This document shows, piece after piece, positions 1-6,465 of a DNA stretch of 8,323 nucleotides (its first letter is position 1; every line of letters begins with the position of its first letter). The DNA is from Flavobacteriales bacterium UBA1959 (GTDB lineage Bacteria > Bacteroidota > Bacteroidia > Flavobacteriales_D > Sanyastnellaceae). The stretch spans positions 1 through 8,323 of the forward strand of contig DDEH01000131.1 of the NCBI GenBank assembly GCA_002336085.1, read 5' to 3'. A program made the translations under genes and the position numbers. The notes below the pieces were generated by a model. That model was not told where the DNA came from, made no database searches, and saw only the letters and a program-made list of their open reading frames with translations.

Positions 1-153
1 ATGGCCTCATTTTGCAATCGGCTGCTTATCATGAAAGAAGGCTGCATTGTGGAACGAGGCGAAACCTCCGAGCTTCTGGCAAATCCACAGCATGCCTACA
101 CGAAAGAATTATTGGCAAGTAGACCAGGAAAAATTCCGTTGACAACTGCCTGA
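1..153 (+). CDS. ABC transporter ATP-binding protein, peptide type (C-terminal fragment)
   Basis: This frame is open from the window edge to a TGA at 151-153 and encodes the last 50 residues of a longer protein. The ATG at position 1 is probably an internal Met. The segment contains RLLIMKEGCIVERGET, the usual strand and turn after the H-loop in ABC ATPases. It is followed by NPQHAYTKELLAS, which matches the C-terminal extension (oligo_HPY type) of oligopeptide/dipeptide ATPases such as DppD, DppF, OppD and GsiA/YejF. The Walker A, signature and Walker B motifs would lie upstream and cannot be seen. The protein would energise uptake or export of peptides or similar solutes at the inner membrane. 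I cannot tell whether it is a single ATPase or the second half of a fused double ATPase. Confidence 0.8.
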   Translation: MASFCNRLLIMKEGCIVERGETSELLANPQHAYTKELLASRPGKIPLTTA

Positions 154-162
154 ATTTCGTCC

Positions 163-206
163 CCACCAAGTGCGGTCATTTCGTAATTTGGTGGCTTAAA
201 ACCACC
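163..206 (+). promoter_or_regulatory. Spacer with two mutually exclusive hairpins before the crotonase gene
   Basis: The 63-base gap (154-216) holds the segment TTGGTGG at 188-194. It can pair with CCACCAA at 163-169 (7 bp, 18-base loop). Alternatively its GGTGG (190-194) can pair with CCACC at 202-206 (5 bp, 7-base loop). The two pairings exclude each other. The bases just before the ATG at 217 are a C-rich CCCA-like run with no Shine-Dalgarno sequence. TAATTTGG at 184-191 resembles a Bacteroidota -7 element, but I see no TTG at the right distance upstream. A regulatory or weak terminator role is inference only. Confidence 0.25.
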
Positions 207-216
207 CCACCCACCC

Positions 217-999
217 ATGTCCGACTTGCTGATTCTCCAAAACAAATCTGCTGGCATTCTGACCATCACTATCCAGCGGCCTCAGGCATTGAATGCACTG
301 AATGCCTCAGTTATCGGACAATTGTCCGTAGCGATTGACACCGCACAAACAGATGCTGAAGTCCAAACAATCGTACTGACGGGAAGTGGAGAAAAGGCGT
401 TCGTAGCAGGAGCGGACATAAAAGAATTTTCCGATTACAACGGAAGGGAAGGGAAAGCACTCGCACAAGAAGGGCAAGATTTGCTGTTCAATCGAATCGA
501 ACGCAGTTCCAAGCCTGTCATTGCCGCCATCAATGGATTTGCTTTGGGAGGCGGACTCGAGCTGGCTTTGGCCTGTCACATTCGCATCGCTTCCAACAAT
601 GCCCGCATGGGGCTACCGGAAGTCTCCCTTGGTGTAATCCCTGGTTACGGCGGAACCCAGCGCTTGCCACAAATTGTGGGCAAGGGAAAAGCCATGGAAA
701 TGATTCTATCTGCAAGAATGATTGGAGCGGACGATGCAGCCGCATGTGGGCTTGTCAATGCAGTTGTTTCTCAAGAGGAGTTGCTGGAAACTGCACATAA
801 AATGGCACATTCCATCATGAAAAATTCGCCTGTAGCCGTTGCGACCGCCATCCAAGCTGTTCTTGCTGGATACGAAGATGGGGTCAATGGGTTCCAAGCG
901 GAAATCAACTGTTTTGGGGCCTCTTTCGAAACAGACGACTTCAAAGAAGGCACCCAAGCATTCATCGAAAAACGAAAACCTCAATTCCCTGGAAAATGA
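217..999 (+). CDS. Enoyl-CoA hydratase/isomerase (crotonase) family protein
   Basis: This 260-residue protein has the usual length and layout of a single-domain crotonase. AGAD at 64-67 forms part of the acyl-CoA oxyanion hole, and GGGLELALAC at 111-120 supplies the second oxyanion glycine. Glu115 and Glu135 (in GLPE) lie 20 residues apart, exactly like the two catalytic glutamates of mitochondrial crotonase. IPGYGGTQRLP follows at 141-151. Keeping both glutamates argues for true hydration of 2-enoyl-CoA to 3-hydroxyacyl-CoA, for example crotonyl-CoA, rather than a diverged isomerase or decarboxylase. It acts in the cytoplasm in fatty-acid or short-chain acyl-CoA metabolism. The stop codon overlaps the dUTPase start in ATGA, so the two are probably cotranscribed. 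Exact substrate chain length is not readable from the sequence. Confidence 0.93.
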   Translation: MSDLLILQNKSAGILTITIQRPQALNALNASVIGQLSVAIDTAQTDAEVQTIVLTGSGEKAFVAGADIKEFSDYNGREGKALAQEGQDLLFNRIERSSKPVIAAINGFALGGGLELALACHIRIASNNARMGLPEVSLGVIPGYGGTQRLPQIVGKGKAMEMILSARMIGADDAAACGLVNAVVSQEELLETAHKMAHSIMKNSPVAVATAIQAVLAGYEDGVNGFQAEINCFGASFETDDFKEGTQAFIEKRKPQFPGK

Positions 1000-1442
1000 G
1001 CGCTCCTCAAGACGTCTTCATTCAAAACCGCTCGGGCCATCCTTTGCCTGAATACGCAACTATCGCAAGCGCAGGACTGGATGTCCGCGCCAAATTGGAA
1101 CAGCCTATTGTGCTGCAACTGGGCGAATGGAAATTAATCCCAACAGGACTTTTCGTGGCGCTTCCCGTGGGCACAGAACTACAAGTGCGGCCGCGCAGTG
1201 GACTGGCTTTCAAACACGGCATCACCGTTTTGAATTCCCCCGGCACCATTGATGCAGACTACCGCGGCGAAATTGGAGTGCTGCTCATCAATCACGGAGC
1301 CAAGCCCTTCACTATTGAGCATGGCGAGCGCATTGCCCAATTGGTTTTGGCGCGGTACGAACAGATTACCTGGAAAGAGACCGAGAATTTGCCTTCCACT
1401 GAACGCGGTACAGGAGGATTTGGGAGTACGGGTAGGCAATAA
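996..1442 (+). CDS. dut: Deoxyuridine 5'-triphosphate nucleotidohydrolase (dUTPase)
   Basis: The enzyme hydrolyses dUTP to dUMP and pyrophosphate, which keeps uracil out of DNA and feeds dTMP synthesis. All five motifs of the homotrimeric family are present in 148 residues. Motif I is AGLDVRA (26-32). Motif II is RPRSGLA (65-71). Motif III is NSPGTIDADYRG (80-91), with the catalytic-water Asp and the Tyr that gates the uracil pocket. Motif IV is GERIAQ (110-115). Motif V is RGTGGFGSTG (137-146), the Gly-rich arm that closes over the neighbouring subunit. The protein looks complete and active. Its ATG overlaps the crotonase stop by four bases, which suggests translational coupling. The next gene starts 9 bases after its TAA. 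Confidence 0.97.
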   Translation: MSAPQDVFIQNRSGHPLPEYATIASAGLDVRAKLEQPIVLQLGEWKLIPTGLFVALPVGTELQVRPRSGLAFKHGITVLNSPGTIDADYRGEIGVLLINHGAKPFTIEHGERIAQLVLARYEQITWKETENLPSTERGTGGFGSTGRQ

Positions 1443-1451
1443 ATAATACTC

Positions 1452-2450
1452 ATGAACATCATCATTCCCATGGCCGGACGAGGCAGTCGCCTCCGTCCGC
1501 ATACACTGACCGTTCCGAAGCCGCTCGTTCCCGTTGGCGGCAAACCGATTGTCGAGCGCCTTGCCGAAGACATTGTGGCAATGAGTGCTGAAAAAGTGGA
1601 GGAAATCGCCTTTGTCATTGGCGATTTTGGAGAAGATACCGAGCAACAACTGCTTGAAATCGCCAAGCGTCTAGGAGCAGTAGGGCACATATGTCATCAG
1701 CATGAACCCCTCGGGACAGCCCATGCCATTCTATGCGGCCAGCAATGCTTGGAGGGGCCAGTGGTCGTGGCATTCGCTGATACCTTATTCCGGGCTGACT
1801 TCCAAATTGATCCCACGGCAGATGGCGTCCTATTCGTCAAGCAAGTTGACAATCCCAGCGCATTTGGTGTGGTGGTAACCGATGAGAAAGGTGCGATTAC
1901 CGAATACGTTGAGAAGCCAGAAACGTTCATCAGCGACCTCGCTATGATTGGCATCTATGCCTTTCGCGATGGGGCGCGGCTCAAAGCAGAATTGCAGCGA
2001 CTCATCGACGAAAACATCATCAAAGGTGGAGAATACCAGCTTCCGGATGCGTTGCAGAACATGACCCACGCTGGGCTTCGTTTTGAGCCTGGAGCGGTAG
2101 ACGAATGGATGGATTGTGGCAACAAGTTGGCGACGGTTGAAACGAACCAACGCATCTTGGAATTGACCAAAGATGAATTGACAGTACCGGACGATGCCAT
2201 CGTAGAAAACAGCTTAATTTTACCTCCATGCCATATCGGTTCTGGTGCGATTATTCGCCATTCCGTAATCGGCCCGCATGTGAGTATAGGAAATGGCACG
2301 GTCATTGAAGATTCAAGGATTAGCAACTCCTTGATTCAATCGAATACGACCATTCAAAACAAGGTCCTCAGCGGATCGATGATAGGCAATCACGCCGTCA
2401 TTGCCGGGAAAGCTGACGACATCAGCCTTGGAGATTACAATGCCATCTGA
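1452..2450 (+). CDS. Sugar-phosphate nucleotidyltransferase with beta-helix C-terminus
   Basis: The N-terminal half is a nucleotidyltransferase of the RmlA/GalU/ManC type. The nucleotide-binding signature AGRGSRLRP lies at 8-16, followed by VPKPLVPVGGKP (21-32) with the phosphate-binding Lys23. Other family motifs are PLGTAHA (86-92), Asp110 in the usual metal-binding strand, VEKP (153-156), and DEWMDCGN (217-224), whose Asp221 is the likely second metal ligand. From about residue 245 the sequence turns into imperfect hexapeptide repeats (AIVENS, HIGSGAII, SVIGPHVSIGNGTVI and so on), a left-handed beta-helix as in GlmU and archaeal bifunctional enzymes. It should join a sugar 1-phosphate to an NTP to give an NDP-sugar for surface glycans. 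The sugar and base are not identifiable, so I give no symbol. A GlmU-like acetyltransferase activity is possible but not shown. Confidence 0.88.
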   Translation: MNIIIPMAGRGSRLRPHTLTVPKPLVPVGGKPIVERLAEDIVAMSAEKVEEIAFVIGDFGEDTEQQLLEIAKRLGAVGHICHQHEPLGTAHAILCGQQCLEGPVVVAFADTLFRADFQIDPTADGVLFVKQVDNPSAFGVVVTDEKGAITEYVEKPETFISDLAMIGIYAFRDGARLKAELQRLIDENIIKGGEYQLPDALQNMTHAGLRFEPGAVDEWMDCGNKLATVETNQRILELTKDELTVPDDAIVENSLILPPCHIGSGAIIRHSVIGPHVSIGNGTVIEDSRISNSLIQSNTTIQNKVLSGSMIGNHAVIAGKADDISLGDYNAI

Positions 2451-2459
2451 TTCAACAAC

Positions 2460-4223
2460 GTGAAACGCAAACGTCCATACCATGACCTCAAGCGAACATT
2501 GCATTGGGTGGCAGTAATGTCTTCCTCGGCGCTCCTAGTGATGACGGGATGCGGCAGCGGTGCAGATTTAAGCGCGCTACCCACCTACCCAGAGAATTTT
2601 CAACGGACATATTTCGAAGCCCAAAATCATTTTTTAAAAGGAGATCTTAACCTGGCGTATACCGATTTCTTGTCTTGCTTGGAATTGGAACCAGAGGAAG
2701 CGGCACTGCGGTTTGATCTTGCAAAAATAGACTTGGAATTGGAGCGGTATGAAAGTGCCTTGGGCCACCTTGATATGGCGTGCGCTATAGACAAGGAAAA
2801 CCGCTGGTACCGGGAATACAGGGCCAAAAGCGCACTGCCTTTGCTTGAGTTTGATCGTGCTTTGGTCGACTTGATCTTTGTACAAGAACAACGGCCAGGA
2901 GACCTCGAGTGGTTATTGGACTGGTCACTCACCTTGGCGGAAGCCGGCGCGCCCGAACAAGCACTGCGCTTGTGCGAACACTATGAGTCGATTGTTTCGG
3001 ACGACCCCGATGTCTTGCTGCAAAAATTGTATTTCCACGAATTGCTCGAAGAATACGAGGAGATTTATACCCATTTAGAACAGGCAGTAATCGTACATCC
3101 CGATATCCCTGAATTTAAAATGCAATGGGCGCAAATGCTCCAAGCCACCGGTCAAGCTGAACAAGCGCTGCAAGTATTAAGCACTTTGGCCAATGAAGAC
3201 CCCGCCAATGGTTTGGTACAATTGGAATTGGCACAACTCTATACGCAATTCGATGATATCGAACGGGCCCAATATGCTCTGAAAAATGCCTTCGCATCTG
3301 AAGATGTATCCCCGAAGGAAAAACATAAAATTCTAGTCCAATACATTCAAATCATCAGTCTAGCAGACGCGAAATCAGAGGTCCGATTGGACAACAGCAT
3401 CCGCGACGCCCTGAGTGAATTGTTGGACATCGCCTTACGTATGCATCCGAATCATGCTCCTATATTGATGGTTGCTGCCGATTTTAAACAGGCCCTAGGC
3501 GAGGAAGCCATGGCACAGAAACTACTGCTCAAAGCTGTACAATCAAACCCCGGAAATCGACTCGCATGGTCCAACCTTATCGCTCTTGATGCCAACCTAG
3601 GAGAAATCGAAAACATGGCCAACCACGCCATGGATGCCATGGAGCGCTTTCCAATTGATGTGGAATTCGCATTGATGACGGGAATGGCACATATGGACTT
3701 GAAGGATTATCCTACGAGCATTGAAGCGCTGGAACGAGGACTGGGTTTGCTCGGGGATGACGCCGCTTTGGAAGCTAGAGTAGCTGGCATGCTCGGGGAC
3801 GCTTTGCACGCAGTCGGAAAAGACATTCTAGCCGCCGCCGCCTATGAGCAAAGCCTTGCACAGGATCCTAACAATCCCACCGTCCTCAATAACCACGCAT
3901 ATTACTTAGCGCTTTCCGGTGAAAATCTAGAGCGAGCCTTGGAATGCAGCAGCCACGCGCTGGATTTAAATCCATCAAGCGCTAACCTCATGGACACCCA
4001 TGCTTGGGTGCTGTATAAACTTGAACGATTCCCTGAGGCCATGGATTACATCACACAGGCATTGTTTCATGCAGAAAAGATCGGACCCGCTTTCATGGAG
4101 CACGATGGTGATATTCGATTCGCAATGGGAGACGAAGAAGGAGCTGTTAATTCCTGGAAAAAAGCCTTGGAACTCGGGGGAAACGCCGATGTGCTCAATC
4201 AAAAAATTGAAAACAATCCATGA
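2460..4223 (+). CDS. Tetratricopeptide-repeat lipoprotein
   Basis: This 587-residue protein starts at a GTG 9 bases after the previous stop. I prefer this start because it gives a basic n-region (KRKR and KR), a hydrophobic stretch at 16-29 and a lipobox-like LVMTGC ending at Cys31. The next in-frame Met (Met20) would lose the positive charges. The mature protein is almost entirely helical TPR-like repeats. The clearest lie at about 50-113, 217-275 and 364-575, with typical Ala/Gly/Tyr packing and acidic-Pro turns (ELEPEE, DPNNP, DLNPSS). The C-terminal pattern DTHAWVLYK...EHDGDIRFAMGDEEGAVNSWKKAL recurs in Bacteroidota TPR proteins of this locus. It is probably a membrane-anchored scaffold on the periplasmic side. 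Its partners are unknown; the next two genes are the obvious candidates. Confidence 0.85.
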   Translation: MKRKRPYHDLKRTLHWVAVMSSSALLVMTGCGSGADLSALPTYPENFQRTYFEAQNHFLKGDLNLAYTDFLSCLELEPEEAALRFDLAKIDLELERYESALGHLDMACAIDKENRWYREYRAKSALPLLEFDRALVDLIFVQEQRPGDLEWLLDWSLTLAEAGAPEQALRLCEHYESIVSDDPDVLLQKLYFHELLEEYEEIYTHLEQAVIVHPDIPEFKMQWAQMLQATGQAEQALQVLSTLANEDPANGLVQLELAQLYTQFDDIERAQYALKNAFASEDVSPKEKHKILVQYIQIISLADAKSEVRLDNSIRDALSELLDIALRMHPNHAPILMVAADFKQALGEEAMAQKLLLKAVQSNPGNRLAWSNLIALDANLGEIENMANHAMDAMERFPIDVEFALMTGMAHMDLKDYPTSIEALERGLGLLGDDAALEARVAGMLGDALHAVGKDILAAAAYEQSLAQDPNNPTVLNNHAYYLALSGENLERALECSSHALDLNPSSANLMDTHAWVLYKLERFPEAMDYITQALFHAEKIGPAFMEHDGDIRFAMGDEEGAVNSWKKALELGGNADVLNQKIENNP

Positions 4224-5143
4224 TGCGAAACAGGCTTCATATCCTCTCGCGGATCGTGCTCGGAACCTTCATTGTAGGGAGCTTGGCAGGCTGCTCCAAT
4301 GAGAAACGCCTCGCAAAAGGCAAGCCACTTCGGAATCTAAATGCAAATCAGGTACTCACCAACTTTGACGCCGTCGAATTCCAATGGGATTGGATTGGCA
4401 TGAAAATCAATGTAGATGTGGATTCACCAGAAGGCAATCAATCTTTTAAGGCAAACGTTCGAATGGCCAAAGACAGCGCCATCTGGATGAGCATATCACC
4501 CGCTCTCGGTGTTGAAGTGGCTAGAATTTTACTCTCTCCTGATTCCGTCCAATTCTTTAGCAAAATTCCTGGCAACAAGTTTTTTTACACGGGAAATTAC
4601 ACCGCGCTCAGCGATTGGGCCGATACGCCGCTCGAGTTCCAAGATGTACAGGCCATATTGGGAGCTCAGCCCATGGGTTTAGATAAGGAAAATGGGAAAT
4701 ACATTGCCCGAACAGATGACAAACGGTATGCTTTGCTTGGCAAATACAAGCGCCAAGTGAAACGAGTCATTGGCATCAATGACTACGCCTTGACCCCCGA
4801 AGACTCCCTAAATATCCAGCTGCCAACAAAACGTTACGAGCGGTTGCGAAACCGCACGGACGACGAAGATCTTTTGATCCAACGGCACTGGTTCGATGGA
4901 CTGACCTTTGATCCGGTGCAAGACCAGTTCAACGATCTATATAACCAGCGTTCTTTGACTCTTAACCGCTCCGAGTTTGAAGAGTCTGAAAATGGCCGTT
5001 TCCCTCGCGCATTCGATGTTCTGATTCAAACCATGGATGGCGATATGACGCTGGAATGGGACATTTCGCGCATCCGGTTCGGACGAGCATATGATTTCCC
5101 CTTCACTATCCCCGAAAATTATGAGCAGCGGACGGGATTCTAA
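4220..5143 (+). CDS. DUF4292 family lipoprotein
   Basis: The 307-residue product has a textbook lipoprotein signal: basic start, hydrophobic core at 11-21 and lipobox SLAGC with Cys25. The block at 88-127 (IWMSISPALGVEVARILLSPDSV and the following GNKFFYTGNY) and the later W-D-I-S-R-I-R-F segment near 280-287 are characteristic of DUF4292. As I recall the family, it resembles the LolA/LolB fold, a beta-sheet that cradles lipid or lipoprotein acyl chains. That suggests a role in lipoprotein or lipid handling in the envelope, but no function is established to my knowledge. The start overlaps the TPR stop (ATGATG at 4220-4225, so a start at 4223 is also possible). The 3' end overlaps the EnvC-like gene. 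Confidence 0.85.
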   Translation: MMRNRLHILSRIVLGTFIVGSLAGCSNEKRLAKGKPLRNLNANQVLTNFDAVEFQWDWIGMKINVDVDSPEGNQSFKANVRMAKDSAIWMSISPALGVEVARILLSPDSVQFFSKIPGNKFFYTGNYTALSDWADTPLEFQDVQAILGAQPMGLDKENGKYIARTDDKRYALLGKYKRQVKRVIGINDYALTPEDSLNIQLPTKRYERLRNRTDDEDLLIQRHWFDGLTFDPVQDQFNDLYNQRSLTLNRSEFEESENGRFPRAFDVLIQTMDGDMTLEWDISRIRFGRAYDFPFTIPENYEQRTGF

Positions 5144-6362
5144 ATTCACGCGCTCGCTGCCCGCGGCACTGCCATTCGCCTTGCTTGTGGCGTTTTTCTT
5201 GGGGAGCACCTCGCTCTTCGGACAAAACAAAGCAGCCCTCCAAGCACAGCGGGATGCCATTGAAAAGAAATTAGCCACCACAGAAAGGCTGCTCAATGAG
5301 GCTGCCTCCAATAAAAACGACGCTTTGGTATCGCTGCGATTGATCGATGAGCGCATGACATTGCGGGAACAGCTCATTCAGTACCATCGATCGGAAATCC
5401 GATCCCTTGAGCGATCCATGACAAATACCGACAGCGAAATCCGTACGCTCGAAGGCCACATCTCAGCCTTAAAAGACGAGTACGCGCGCATGATCCAAGC
5501 AGCTCACAAACAATCCTTGGCGCAAAATCCTTGGCTCTACATTTTTTCTGCATCCGATTTTACCCAGGCTTCAATTCGATTTCGAATGCTCCAATCGTAT
5601 AGCTCCCTGCGCAAAGAACATGTCGAACAAATCGAATCGGCACAAGTCAATCTATCAAGCAATCGTGCGGAACTGGTTTCGGAAAAATCCAATTTGGAAT
5701 CTGTGCTGAGGGATGTCAAAAAAGAACGGAATGCCCTAGCAACAGACCGGGAAAAACGAGCTGAAATTGTCAGTGAATTAAAAGGGAAGGAGTCCCGTTT
5801 GCGCGCAGAAGTCAAAAAGTCCAAAGCCGAACAAAAGCGTTTGAATGAGTCCATTCGAAAAATCATCGAAGCCGAACTGGCAGAAGAACGGGCCAGTTCT
5901 GCAGGAGAGTTTGCCCTCACTCCAGAAGGAAAAATTGTGTCTGCCGCATTTGAAAGCAATCGGTCCTCCCTCCCTTGGCCAGTATTGCGCGGGATCATTA
6001 CAGGGAAGTTTGGCAAACAGTCCCACCCTACACTTCCGGGGATCACCTTTGAAAACAATGGTGTTGACATCAGCACTGAAGCGGCCAGCTCCGTCCTCTC
6101 CATATTTGCGGGGACTGTCTCCAGTGTATTCTCCATTCCAGGTGCTGGCCAAACGGTCATCCTATCCCATGGAGCTTTTCGGACGGTTTACAGCAATTTG
6201 CAGAAAGTGGAATTGAAAAAAGGAAATCGGATAGAGGCTCGGGAAAAAATTGGGACTGTCCTTCCCAATAACAATCAAAATGTACTTCATTTTGAAGTGT
6301 GGAAAGTGGCCGGAAGCACTCAAACTCCTCAGAATCCATCAACATGGTTGGTCAAAAATTGA
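5121..6362 (+). CDS. EnvC-like murein hydrolase activator (coiled coil plus degenerate LytM/M23)
   Basis: Starting at the ATG at 5121, the product has 413 residues. It carries a signal peptide (hydrophobic 15-31, likely cut near SLFG/Q), a long charged coiled coil at about 35-260, and a LytM/M23 domain at about 285-413. The domain keeps its frame (GVDIS, IFAGTV, ILSHG, LHFEVW) but lacks key residues of active LytM enzymes. The HxxxD His is Asn312 (Asp316 kept), the middle catalytic His is Asn359, and the first His of HxH is Val388 (His390 kept). It therefore probably cannot cut peptidoglycan. By analogy with EnvC and NlpD it would activate an amidase during septum splitting. The coding frame also allows an ATG at 5091 (423 residues). 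I prefer 5121 because it gives a shorter n-region and a smaller overlap (23 rather than 53 bases) with DUF4292. Confidence 0.88.
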   Translation: MSSGRDSKFTRSLPAALPFALLVAFFLGSTSLFGQNKAALQAQRDAIEKKLATTERLLNEAASNKNDALVSLRLIDERMTLREQLIQYHRSEIRSLERSMTNTDSEIRTLEGHISALKDEYARMIQAAHKQSLAQNPWLYIFSASDFTQASIRFRMLQSYSSLRKEHVEQIESAQVNLSSNRAELVSEKSNLESVLRDVKKERNALATDREKRAEIVSELKGKESRLRAEVKKSKAEQKRLNESIRKIIEAELAEERASSAGEFALTPEGKIVSAAFESNRSSLPWPVLRGIITGKFGKQSHPTLPGITFENNGVDISTEAASSVLSIFAGTVSSVFSIPGAGQTVILSHGAFRTVYSNLQKVELKKGNRIEAREKIGTVLPNNNQNVLHFEVWKVAGSTQTPQNPSTWLVKN

Positions 6363-6398
6363 AGGTGTTTTCAATAAAAAAGTCGCCTGTTCATGGGA

Positions 6399-6429
6399 TT
6401 GGATAACAGCAATTCAACATCGATTTTTG
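6399..6429 (+). promoter_or_regulatory. Candidate Bacteroidota-type promoter for the metal-uptake operon
   Basis: In the 93-base spacer after the EnvC-like gene, TTG at 6399-6401 is followed after 20 bases by GATTTTTG at 6422-6429. This fits the Bacteroidota vegetative promoter pattern (TTG, about 19-20 bases, TAnnTTTG) with one mismatch in the -7 box. It would start transcription near 6436, about 20 bases before the ATG at 6456. It lies inside the extended reading frame that begins at 6393, which is a further reason to prefer the later start. This is a motif match only; no start site is known. Confidence 0.4.
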
Positions 6430-6447
6430 CTTTCGCATCCTTTTTTA

Positions 6448-6465
6448 ATTTTTTCATGAAAAAAT
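6448..6465 (+). promoter_or_regulatory. Perfect 18-base palindrome over the start codon of the metal-binding lipoprotein gene
   Basis: ATTTTTTCATGAAAAAAT reads the same on both strands, with the start codon ATG (6456-6458) inside its centre CATG. It could be an operator for a dimeric repressor such as a Fur/Zur- or DtxR/MntR-type metal sensor sitting just downstream of the candidate promoter. Alternatively it could be a weak A-T hairpin that hides the start codon. Part of the symmetry comes from a T-run meeting the common ATG-AAA-AAA start, so chance is a real alternative. Confidence 0.35.

Noticed and set aside
1..153. Complete small gene starting at the first base
   Set aside because: The 50 residues match the C-terminus of a peptide-type ABC ATPase, so the Met at position 1 is almost certainly internal.
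1179..1690. Minus-strand open frames opposite the dUTPase and nucleotidyltransferase
   Set aside because: They have no motif and lie fully opposite genes with complete family signatures.
5537..6160. Open frame of 207 codons on the minus strand within the EnvC-like gene
   Set aside because: It is Ser/Arg-rich, has no recognisable domain or signal, and lies fully opposite a well-supported gene, so it is a shadow of that gene's codon use.
6387..6409. CTGTT/AACAG inverted repeat as a terminator after the EnvC-like gene
   Set aside because: It is only 5 bp with a 13-base loop and no following T-run.
6393..6455. N-terminal extension of the metal-binding lipoprotein from the ATG at 6393
   Set aside because: It puts 21 residues before a normal lipoprotein signal peptide and would include the candidate promoter within the coding region.
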